A stretch of 64,000 nt of DNA, taken from positions 907,001-971,000 of the forward strand of contig NZ_CP162490.1 of the NCBI RefSeq assembly GCF_041245805.1, in the 5' to 3' direction. A program made the translations under genes and the position numbers. This document shows, piece after piece, positions 49,361 to 56,142 of the stretch. The stretch's first letter is position 1. The number at the start of each line of letters is the position of its first letter. A model generated the notes under the pieces. That model worked only from the letters and a program-made list of their open reading frames with translations. It had not been told where the DNA came from and searched no databases. This stretch comes from Xanthomonas sp. DAR 34887 (GTDB lineage Bacteria; Pseudomonadota; Gammaproteobacteria; Xanthomonadales; Xanthomonadaceae).

Positions 49361-49579
49361 ATGGCTGTTACCTCGAAAACATCACCGTACCGTTGGAGGA
49401 CCGCCTTGAGGCGGCGCTTGCCGTGGTTTCTGATTGACCTAGGAATCGCAGACAAAGGACTGAATTGTGAGGCTGCTGGCGGGACCCATTCCTGGTACAA
49501 CGTGGACGACAGGAGCAGCGGGTGCTACCACTGCAAGGTCGTCCGGACGGGTCGCCTGTGGGAGTCGGCTGATGCCTAA
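49361..49579 (+). CDS. Cassette 9: small Cys/His protein
   Basis: 72 residues. Basic start (RWRTALRRRLPWFLIDLG), then CEAAGGTHSWYNVDDRSSGCYHC followed by KVVRTGRLW (49468-49560). The Cys/His pattern (C..H...C..C) suggests a zinc knuckle. Similar short proteins occur elsewhere in bacteria, function unknown. The stop lies inside attC9. Confidence 0.65.
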   Translation: MAVTSKTSPYRWRTALRRRLPWFLIDLGIADKGLNCEAAGGTHSWYNVDDRSSGCYHCKVVRTGRLWESADA

Positions 49580-49633
49580 CAAGTCAATCAAGCCGATGCC
49601 GCTTCGCGGCACGGCTTATTTCCAGCGTTAGGC
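49574..49633 (+). repeat. attC site 9
   Basis: R'' GCCTAAC at 49574-49580, loop GCCGCTTCGCGGC, R' GTTAGGC at 49627-49633; the 3' half reads CGGCTTATTTCCAGC instead of CGGCTTAATTCAGGC. Confidence 0.87.
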
Positions 49634-49638
49634 CATTC

Positions 49639-49836
49639 ATGGGTCTTAGGACGCTCTTCGTAGTATTGCTTGTGGCGCTTGGCGTGCTTTCGCTGCTAAT
49701 GGCTACCACGTTTCTTGTCGCGGCTATCTATGCATCAGCAACAATTCCAGCGGGTCAAGTCAACGATGCCGGCTTTGGCTTTGCGTTTGCATGTTTTTTT
49801 TGGAGTTGTTGGTCTTTTCTTGTTTGGCTTAGGTAG
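49639..49836 (+). CDS. Cassette 10: small two-helix membrane protein
   Basis: 65 residues, two transmembrane helices (about 5-33 and 44-64) separated by ASATIPAGQVNDAG. No family recognised. Starts 6 bp after attC9. Confidence 0.65.
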   Translation: MGLRTLFVVLLVALGVLSLLMATTFLVAAIYASATIPAGQVNDAGFGFAFACFFWSCWSFLVWLR

Positions 49837-49948
49837 GAAATCTCGAGTCAGGCCACATACCCCGCATTAGCTGCCGGGGCACGGTGAGCAGTCGTGGTGC
49901 CGTGCTGACCTCTGCCGGCGCGCTAGCCTGGCTGTGCGGTGTCGCCCT

Positions 49949-50000
49949 GTCCTACCATCCGGACGCCGCTTCGTGGCGCGGCTTAACGCAGACGTTAGGG
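49949..50000 (+). repeat. attC site 10 (degenerate)
   Basis: TCCTACC in place of R'', loop GCCGCTTCGTGGC, CGGCTTAACGCAGAC and R' GTTAGGG at 49994-50000. Both boxes deviate, so it may no longer recombine. It lies 112 bp after the cassette 10 stop, farther than in the other cassettes. Confidence 0.7.
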
Positions 50001-50003
50001 CGC

Positions 50004-50174
50004 ATGGCGAGAACGTGCGAGTCGTCGTGGCATCGAGAGCAGCTGCTCGGCGGCGATGTTGGCGTTTGCTACGACTTCTGCTTCGAGTTCGCTGCTTCAA
50101 CAATCATGCGGTGGTGCGACGAACACAAGGATGGCGTTGGCGCAGCGGCTGGCAAGCTGTGTGAGTTGGCTTGA
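50004..50174 (+). CDS. Possible last cassette gene, small Cys-rich protein
   Basis: 56-residue frame that begins 4 bp after attC10, the same spacing as other cassettes: MARTCESSWHREQLLGGD, VCYDFCFEF, MRWCDEHKDG. Four cysteines. No attC follows, so the cassette's end is lost. Coding status rests on position only. Confidence 0.4.
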   Translation: MARTCESSWHREQLLGGDVGVCYDFCFEFAASTIMRWCDEHKDGVGAAAGKLCELA

Positions 50175-50298
50175 TCCTTTTAAGATCAGCGAGTTGCGCG
50201 CCATGTCATGCGACTGGCGGCTCCGTGGCGGGTCGCTGACGTAGACGCATTCCGGGTTTTTCGTACACGATCCAGCCGCTCAATCCAAGGACGAAAAG

Positions 50299-50757
50299 AT
50301 GATCACGCATAAATTTCGGCTCAAGAGAGGTTGGTCCCAGCAGCAGCTGGCCGACATCAGCGGAATCAGCCTGCGCACGATTCAGCGTCTGGAGGCCGGC
50401 GCCAAGCCGAGCCTGGAAACACTCAGGTCCCTGGCCGCGGTTTTCGAAGTGTCCATCGAAGACCTGGGAGAACCGGACATGACGGCCGCGGAACACCGGA
50501 TCCCATCGCAGGAGGTGATGGCCATGAAGCAGGTCAGCCAGCTGCGAGAGTTCTATCACCACATCGTGGTCTACGTCGTCGTATGCGCGGCCGTCGTCGC
50601 CGTTCTCCTGTTGCTGTCCCCCGAACACTGGTGGGCCGGGCTGCTGTTGGGGCTGGTCTGGGGCGCTGACCTATCGATCCACGCGCTCAGGACATTTTTG
50701 CTGGGCGGTGCGTGGGAGCGGCGCCAGGTCGAGCGATGGCTCGGCCGACCCTTGTAA
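50299..50757 (+). CDS. XRE-family HTH regulator with 2TM domain
   Basis: 152 residues: a Cro/CI-type HTH (about 5-57: RGWSQQQLADISGISLRTIQRLEAGAKPS across 50329-50415) followed by two transmembrane helices (about 88-130, with HHIVVYVVVCAAVVAVLLLL and WWAGLLLGLVWGADLSIHAL). This HTH plus 2TM layout occurs in small membrane-tethered regulators of unknown signal. A Shine-Dalgarno-like AAGGA precedes the ATG by about 9 bp. It stands between the last attC and an attC-like scar. Confidence 0.82.
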   Translation: MITHKFRLKRGWSQQQLADISGISLRTIQRLEAGAKPSLETLRSLAAVFEVSIEDLGEPDMTAAEHRIPSQEVMAMKQVSQLREFYHHIVVYVVVCAAVVAVLLLLSPEHWWAGLLLGLVWGADLSIHALRTFLLGGAWERRQVERWLGRPL

Positions 50758-51261
50758 CGATCGTGCTCCGGTACGGCGAGCACATGAAGATATTCGGAAA
50801 TTTGTCCTACAAGCCGCAGCCGAACCTGGTCGCGACTTTCCGGAGGGCATGCTCCGATTCATGCGAGTGCCCATTCGGACGGGGGTACATGAAATTTCTG
50901 GTGAGTAGGCCGTCACGGCTCGGCCTAATTCAGGTGCAAACGCAATGAAGAAGGTCTAAAAGGCGACCGGCGGCTTGTGTCTCTGCGATGGAGGCCATCT
51001 CGGCTTGCTGGGGAGCTTTTCACGTTGTTCGTGTTCTTTTGGCCATGGTGCATCCGCCACAAGGCGTGTTTGAGCCGCTCGTACCTTTGGTAGCAGGCGG
51101 CGCTGCGATGTTGATGGGCCTTGGGCTGCTCAAGATCGGACGCGGGTTGCGGCCGGCCGATAGGGCCGGCTCTGATCAGTTGTCTCCAGTGGCCTTGGGC
51201 CATAGAATCCGCCGAAGCCTGGCAGGTTTTTTTGCGGGCGTTTATTCAGGCATTGGATGCC
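50758..51261. other. Intergenic segment with possible cassette scar
   Basis: 504 bp. A 54-codon frame (50784-50948: MKIFGNLSYKPQPN...) runs into the attC-like scar at 50911, as cassette genes do here, but is otherwise unsupported. A second frame from 50988 has one hydrophobic helix and overlaps the following gene, so it is probably not real. No operator was recognised. Confidence 0.4.
50911..50942 (+). repeat. Eroded attC 3' half
   Basis: CGGCTCGGCCTAATTCAGG resembles the 3' half of the array's attC sites (CGGGTCGGCTTAATTCAGG), followed by TGCAAACGC where GCGTTAGGC is expected. The left half is missing. Confidence 0.5.
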
Positions 51262-51942
51262 ATGCCCAAACTTCGTGCACTTTTCTGTATCAGTATCTGC
51301 ACTGCGTTGCTTGCCACTTCATGCAAGCCGCAGCACGACCAGGCGGCGCCCGCTCCGCAGCCATCTACTTCCGATGATGAGCCCACTCGCTCTACGGGTC
51401 AGAAAAATTTGCCTGCCCATGTCCGCACGATCATTGCAGCCAGTCGGGCGCGGATGTCTCTGGGAGAGATCTACGATCCGGCCTACTACACCATCGCCTA
51501 CCCGGGCGGTGATGTTGCCAATGATCGTGGCGTTTGCACTGATGTCGTCATTCGAGCCTACAGGCATCTCGGCATCGATTTCCAGCAATTGATTCATGAG
51601 GACATGCAGCAGAATTTTTCTGCGTATCCGCAGCGCTGGGGGAGTAAATCGCCCGACAAGAACATCGACCACCGGCGGGTACCCAACATCGAAACGTTCC
51701 TGGCCCGCAAGGGTGCATCGCTGCCGATCAGTCATCGTGCCGTGGACTACCGCCCCGGCGATTTGGTGACGTGGCGGCTGACAGGTGGGTTGCCCCATAT
51801 CGGCATCGTCTCCGATCGCCATGCGCCAGGAAGCGATCGCCCGCTGATACTCCACAACATCGGTGCCGGTACTGCCGCAGACGACATTATTTTTGCTTAT
51901 CCGATCGCCGGTCATTTCCGCTACTACCCGGACGGTACCTAG
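51262..51942 (+). CDS. DUF1287-family lipoprotein (YijF-like)
   Basis: 226 residues. Lipobox LLATSC (Cys21), a Pro/Ala/Thr linker, then the DUF1287 domain: DPAYYTIAYPGGDVANDRGVCTDVVIRAYRHLGIDFQQLIHEDM (51475-51605), KNIDHRRVPNIETFL, YRPGDLVTWRL and GLPHIGIVSD. The Cys in GVCTD and the His in PHIG resemble an NlpC/P60-type catalytic pair, so an envelope amidase or peptidase is possible. The start is the ATG before the signal peptide; the frame is open farther upstream. Confidence 0.82.
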   Translation: MPKLRALFCISICTALLATSCKPQHDQAAPAPQPSTSDDEPTRSTGQKNLPAHVRTIIAASRARMSLGEIYDPAYYTIAYPGGDVANDRGVCTDVVIRAYRHLGIDFQQLIHEDMQQNFSAYPQRWGSKSPDKNIDHRRVPNIETFLARKGASLPISHRAVDYRPGDLVTWRLTGGLPHIGIVSDRHAPGSDRPLILHNIGAGTAADDIIFAYPIAGHFRYYPDGT

Positions 51943-52041
51943 TCCGAGCTGCATCGTCTCTCAGCGCGCTTGAGTCATTCGCGTGGAAGCCGACACGCAG
52001 CGCGATACAGATGAACTATCAACATCCTCATTGGTGACCAC

Positions 52042-52836
52042 ATGTTGCGTTACTTCCTTGCTATCGCCCTTGCCGTGTGCCCCCCCGTAGCCCTTGCGGA
52101 TGGGGCGCTTCCGCAAGCGCTTCCGCCAGAGCAAGAGGCTGCAGCGCTAAAGGCGGCAGAAGCCACCGGCTTGGATATTTACCGACACGATCGTGCTGCC
52201 GCCGTCGCAACAGACGCCGTCATCGCGTTGCGGCGGTTCAAGAACGACGCGCGGGTCAGAGGATGGGTAACGGAGGAGCATCAGGATCGAATCATTGTCA
52301 CCTTCATCGATCAGGCGCCTGCGGCGCTGTATCGGGTATCCGTTTCAAAGGAGGGTGTCGCTGGCCCGGTCACTGCGCTGGACGAGCCAGCGCCACTTAG
52401 TCACTATGAGCTTGGGGCTGCAACTGCTCGTGCCGCCGCTATGGCATCGGCGATCGAGCCTTGCTCAAAGAACTACAACTCCGTGGTGCTTCCGTCCGGC
52501 GCCACGCCGGGGACCGATTGGAATGTGTACTTGCTTCCGGGTACCACCAAGCACAATGTCGTGCCCATCGGTGGAACTTACCGTATGGAGATCGATGGTG
52601 CGAAGGTCGTCTCGCAGCGCGGTTTCACTCGTACGTGCATCGCGCTGCAGAGCGAGCCCGAAGCGGTTGGCCTCATGATCACGCACTTGCTGGACCCGAT
52701 TCCCACAGAGGTTCACGTGTTCTGGAGTCTGTGGGCAAAGAAGCCTATCTACGTTGCAACTCCGCCAAATGGGACCATCTGGATCGTCGACGGCAACAAG
52801 ATCGGGCTTGTTGAGCGCAAGGCGGCAGAGGGCTGA
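52042..52836 (+). CDS. Secreted protein of unknown function
   Basis: 264 residues with a signal peptide (MLRYFLAIALAVCPPVALAD). The mature part begins with charged helices (PPEQEAAALKAAEATGLDIYRHDRAAAVATDAV, 52126-52225) and ends with beta-type segments (VVLPSGATPGTDWNVYLLPG, GGTYRMEIDG, VHVFWSLWAKKPIYVATPP). Two cysteines may form a disulfide. I do not recognise a family. It lies 99 bp after the DUF1287 gene and 29 bp before a small membrane-protein gene; the three may be one transcript. Confidence 0.7.
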   Translation: MLRYFLAIALAVCPPVALADGALPQALPPEQEAAALKAAEATGLDIYRHDRAAAVATDAVIALRRFKNDARVRGWVTEEHQDRIIVTFIDQAPAALYRVSVSKEGVAGPVTALDEPAPLSHYELGAATARAAAMASAIEPCSKNYNSVVLPSGATPGTDWNVYLLPGTTKHNVVPIGGTYRMEIDGAKVVSQRGFTRTCIALQSEPEAVGLMITHLLDPIPTEVHVFWSLWAKKPIYVATPPNGTIWIVDGNKIGLVERKAAEG

Positions 52837-52865
52837 TACTTCGTTGGTCTTTGGGGGGACTGGAA

Positions 52866-53150
52866 GTGGGACTTCTTTTGTTCGCGGTCGTCGTCTTCGC
52901 CAACGTCCTCGCATCGGTCGCGGTACTTCGCGCGCCTGTCTTTTCGCCATCGCAACGCTTTTGGCAGCTCGCGCTCATCTGGTTGGTGCCGCTGGTCGGT
53001 GCCGTTGTCTGCGGAGTCTTTGCTTTTTCTCAGGCGCTTGGCCCTGATTCGCCTGGCACGATCGAGGCGCTCCACTCGCCTTCGGACGGAGGCGGTACAG
53101 ATGACCTGAGTGTTGGGCTGCCTGCTTTCGGCGAAGATGGGAGCGATTGA
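52866..53150 (+). CDS. Small two-helix membrane protein
   Basis: 94 residues from GTG (VGLLLFAVVVFANVLASVAVL), two helices and WQLALIWLVPLVGAVVCGVF resembling the N-terminal membrane module of cardiolipin synthase-like proteins (PLDc_N). GTG at 52866 is preferred to TTG at 52851 because a G-rich Shine-Dalgarno (GGGGGGA) lies 7 bp before it. Its stop overlaps the ATG of the broken gene downstream (TGATG). Confidence 0.6.
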   Translation: MGLLLFAVVVFANVLASVAVLRAPVFSPSQRFWQLALIWLVPLVGAVVCGVFAFSQALGPDSPGTIEALHSPSDGGGTDDLSVGLPAFGEDGSD

Positions 53151-53550
53151 TGCTTCAGGAAAACACTCCATCGGAGCCGATGCCGCTCAGCGGCATGGGA
53201 CAGTCCCGCCTCGAGGGGAGGACCATCATCAGCCGGTGTCTCGCCAACTTTTCTTGGCCGATCTACTGCCGCAGCTAGCTTGTCACGCTGGCTGTGCTCT
53301 TCATAGGATTTGGCTACATGCTCGTGGCCCGCCATCGGGAGGCGTCGGGGCGCTTTCTCAAGGCTGTCAGCTTGGATTTTGGCTCGCCTTGCGCATCGGG
53401 ATACTTCTGGTGCTCGCGGGCTCGCTGGGGTCGTCCCGCCTGATCGCGGGTTGGGCCGATACTTGGTCTCGGCATGGGATCGCGCTCGTTCTCATGCTTC
53501 TGGCGGTCCCGTTCTATCTAGTGCTTGTTCCCATCTATCGACGCCGCTAG
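53150..53550 (+). pseudogene. Broken membrane-protein gene (nonsense plus frameshift)
   Basis: The ATG at 53150 overlaps the upstream stop and gives MLQENTPSEPMPLSGMGQ then RTIISRCLANFSWPIYCRS before an in-frame TAG at 53276. The same frame then continues LVTLAVLFIGFGYMLVARHREASG, and a second frame carries on from about 53380 with FWLALRIGILLVLAGSLGSS and a third helix ending IYRRR at 53550. Put together this reads as one protein of about 130 residues with three helices interrupted by one stop and one frameshift. Sequencing error cannot be excluded. Confidence 0.5.
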
Positions 53551-53619
53551 AGCGCGAGCCTGGCTGCTTATTCAAGTTCGCGTTACTGAGCGCTGCGCGT
53601 CATGGCGCGGCGCCGCTGC

Positions 53620-55164
53620 TCAACCCGCAGGCACCTGGCACGGCAGCTCCACGCACACCCGCAACCCGCCTTCGGGGCGGTTGGTCAGGGTGATCTCGCC
53701 GCCATGGGCGAGCACGATGCTGTGGGCGACCGACAGGCCCAGGCCGATGCCGCCGGTGTCGCGGTTGCGCGAGTTCTCGCCGCGGAAGAACGGAAGGAAC
53801 AGCTGTTCGTGCTGGGCCGGGTCGATGCCGGGGCCGTCGTCGTCGATCCACAGCACGCAGTCGGGACCGTCGCGATGCAGTTGCAGGCGCGCGCGCTTGC
53901 CATACTTCAGTGCGTTCTCGAGCAAGTTCATCACCATGCGCCGCAGCGACAACGAATCGCCATCGAGGGTGATGGCCTGGCCGGCGACGAAGCTCACGTC
54001 GGCGCCGGTGTCGCTGGCGTCGTCGACCACGCTTTCCACCAGTAAGCGGAAATCCAGCGGTGCGCGGGTGCCGCGGCGGCTGTCGTTGTGGATGAAGTCC
54101 AGCGCGGCGGAGATCATCGCCTTCATCTCGTCGATGTCGGCGATGGTCTTGTCGCGCAGCGGCGGCTGCAGGCCTTCCAGGCGGAACGCCAGGCGCGCCA
54201 GCGGGGTGCGCAGGTCGTGGGCGATCGCCGCGACCATGTGCGTGCGCTCGTTGATCAGGCGGTTCAGGCGCGACTGCATGGCGTTGAACGAGTCGGCGGC
54301 CTGCACGATTTCGCTGGGACCGCTGCGCTGCAGCGGCTCCGCGTCGGGATTGCGGCCGAGCCGGTCGGCGGCTTCGGCGAAGCGCTTGATCGGCGCGGCC
54401 AATGCGCGCGAGAACCACCACGCCAGCGGCAGCATCGCCAGCAGGCCGGCGACGAACAGCAGCGCGACCTGGGTCTTGAATGCGGTGGAGAAACGCCGCG
54501 GCGGCGACACCACGCTGCGCCAATGGCCGTCCGGTTGCTGAAGTGCGGCAGTGAAGCCGCCCAGGAGCGGGGATTCGGGAGCGAAGCCGCGCTTGCGCCA
54601 GCGCGAGCCCGCCGCGCGCATCGCATCGCCGAATGGCGCGCTATCGGCGTCGTTCGGCGGGGGTTGCCGCCGTGCATCGGCTTCGGCGCCGAATGGCGCG
54701 GGCGGCGGCGCGCCGGGATCGTCGAACGGCGGCGGCCCGTCATGAGGGAACCGCGCGTCGCCGGGCGGTCCGGAACGCGCCCGCAAGCGCGCCAGTTCTT
54801 CCGGCGGGAAATCCATGTTGGGAAGCTTTTCGTCGCTGCTGCGATAGAAACGCACCCGCTCCGGCGCCACGTCCAGCCAGTTGGTCAGCATGAATTCCGC
54901 GAAATGGTCGCGGATCTGTCCGCGCGCAGGCAGCGGCGCCTTCGCCGAGTCGTGCACCTTGAGGGTCTGCGTGCCGGCCGGCATCTTGGTGGTCAGCAGC
55001 GCGATCACTTCCGGCGGATGCACCGGCATTTCGTAGACCGGCGTGCGCAGCACCAGCAGGGCGATGCCGATCAGTTGCGCGGTCAGCAGGGCGGCCAGCA
55101 GCAGCAGGAAGGTGCGGACGAAGATCGAGACGCCGCGGCGGCCCCGCTGCCTGGGCGCGCTCAC
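53620..55164 (-). CDS. Two-component sensor histidine kinase
   Basis: 514-residue inner-membrane kinase, GTG start. TM1 about 12-32 (FLLLLAALLTAQLIGIALLVL), a periplasmic domain of about 200 residues with a Pro/Asp-rich insert (DGPPPFDDPGAPPPAPFGAE), TM2 near 245-262, HAMP domain, then HisKA with phospho-His316 in AAIAHDLRTPLARL, and HATPase motifs N box LLENALKYG, G1 DDDGPGI, G2 GGIGLGLS. Start overlaps the response-regulator stop by 4 bp (GTGA). The signal is unknown; the insert is unlike common sensors. Confidence 0.92.
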   Translation of the reverse strand: MSAPRQRGRRGVSIFVRTFLLLLAALLTAQLIGIALLVLRTPVYEMPVHPPEVIALLTTKMPAGTQTLKVHDSAKAPLPARGQIRDHFAEFMLTNWLDVAPERVRFYRSSDEKLPNMDFPPEELARLRARSGPPGDARFPHDGPPPFDDPGAPPPAPFGAEADARRQPPPNDADSAPFGDAMRAAGSRWRKRGFAPESPLLGGFTAALQQPDGHWRSVVSPPRRFSTAFKTQVALLFVAGLLAMLPLAWWFSRALAAPIKRFAEAADRLGRNPDAEPLQRSGPSEIVQAADSFNAMQSRLNRLINERTHMVAAIAHDLRTPLARLAFRLEGLQPPLRDKTIADIDEMKAMISAALDFIHNDSRRGTRAPLDFRLLVESVVDDASDTGADVSFVAGQAITLDGDSLSLRRMVMNLLENALKYGKRARLQLHRDGPDCVLWIDDDGPGIDPAQHEQLFLPFFRGENSRNRDTGGIGLGLSVAHSIVLAHGGEITLTNRPEGGLRVCVELPCQVPAG

Positions 55165-55877
55165 AGCCGGGCGACGCTCGGCAACAGCATGTAGCCCTCG
55201 TTGCGCACGGTGCGGATCAGTTCGGTCTGCACGCGTTCGTTGATCTTGCGGCGCAGGCGGCTGATCTGGCTGTCGATGGCGCGATCGTAGACCTCGGTGT
55301 CGCGGCCGCGCGCGTAGTCGAGCAGCTGGTCGCGGCTGAGCACCCGCTGCGGATGCTCGACGAAGGTGCGCAGCAGGGCGAATTCGCCGTCGGAGAGGTT
55401 GATGAAGATGCCGGTGGGATCGCGCAAGTCGCGGCGGATCACGTCCAGCCGCCAGCCGGCGAACTCGTAGACGTTGCCGCGCGCTTCCGGCGGCAGCGCC
55501 GCTGCCTGGCTGCGGCGCAGCAGCGCGCGCACCCGCGCCAGCAGCTCGCGCGGATTGCACGGCTTGGCCAGGTAATCGTCGGCGCCCACTTCCAGGCCGA
55601 TGATGCGGTCGGTGTCGCTGCCCAGTGCGCTGAGCATGATCACCGCCGGCGCGCCGCGCTCGCTGGCCAGTTGCCGGGCGGCGCTGAGGCCGTCTTCGCC
55701 GGGCATCATCACGTCCAGGATCACCAGGTCGGGTTGGCGGATCGCCATCAGGCGGCGCATGTCCGCGACATTCTCGGCGGCTTCCACCTGGTAGCCGTGC
55801 TCTTGCAGGAACTCGCTGATGAGCCGGCGCAGATCGGGGTCGTCGTCGACTACCAGAATGAAGGATTGCATATCCAT
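55161..55877 (-). CDS. OmpR-family response regulator
   Basis: 238 residues. Receiver domain about 5-118 with acidic pair DDD (11-13), phospho-acceptor Asp55 in LVILDVMMPG, and Lys in LAKPC; winged helix about 130-230 (NLSDGEFALLRTFVEHPQRVLSRDQLLDYARG across 55300-55395, RRKI, VRNEGYML). MDMQSF at 55877 or MQSF at 55871 could be the start. Upstream lies an inverted repeat (56029-56061) that may be its own binding site. It forms an operon with the kinase. Confidence 0.93.
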   Translation of the reverse strand: MDMQSFILVVDDDPDLRRLISEFLQEHGYQVEAAENVADMRRLMAIRQPDLVILDVMMPGEDGLSAARQLASERGAPAVIMLSALGSDTDRIIGLEVGADDYLAKPCNPRELLARVRALLRRSQAAALPPEARGNVYEFAGWRLDVIRRDLRDPTGIFINLSDGEFALLRTFVEHPQRVLSRDQLLDYARGRDTEVYDRAIDSQISRLRRKINERVQTELIRTVRNEGYMLLPSVARL

Positions 55878-56028
55878 GGTCTTGAAGGGCGGCCGCTCGG
55901 GATACAGCCAGTCTAGACGCGGCCGCTGCCGCCTGTAACTGGTGCGGGCAGGCCATCGCTGCCGGAGCAAGGCGGGCGCATGATCGCAGCGCCATGATAG
56001 GCAGCGCCGGCGGTGGCCTCATGGCGGG

Positions 56029-56061
56029 TTTGTGTCGTATTCAGACACATATCGACACAAA
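56029..56061. promoter_or_regulatory. Inverted repeat upstream of the response-regulator gene
   Basis: TTTGTGTCG (56029-56037) and CGACACAAA (56053-56061) are perfect 9-bp arms around a 15-bp spacer that contains another GACAC. About 150 bp before the regulator start. A similar GTGTCG...CGACAC pair occurs at 58619 and 58651, upstream of the GH42 gene. Confidence 0.45.
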
Positions 56062-56142
56062 GCGCTGACGTGTCAGGACTCTTGCGGGGCGCCATCGCGA
56101 AGAGGAGCGCGCGGCGCGGCAGTGGCGCGGTGCCGAAGCGGA

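Larger units (their letters stand above)
45629..50000 (+). mobile_element. Integron gene-cassette array without integrase (CALIN)
   Basis: Ten 52-61 bp attC sites separate small genes, all on the plus strand. The sites share the core AAGCCGA...CGCTTCGCGG...CGGCTTAATTCAGGCGTTAGG, with R'' boxes like GCCTAAC and R' boxes like GTTAGGC. GC content is well below that of the flanking chromosome. No tyrosine integron-integrase gene is present in the window, so this is a cluster of attC sites lacking an integrase, or the distal part of a larger integron. The last site is degenerate. An attC-like scar at 50911 suggests the array once reached farther right. Confidence 0.9.

Noticed and set aside
45963..50000. 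Regularly spaced near-identical repeats, considered as a CRISPR array
   Set aside because: Spacing is 190-560 bp, each interval carries a gene, and the repeats have the R''/R' boxes of attC sites.
50988..51377. A 129-codon frame with one hydrophobic helix before the DUF1287 gene
   Set aside because: It overlaps the well-supported DUF1287 lipoprotein start in another frame, has no ribosome-binding site and its second half is unlike a protein.
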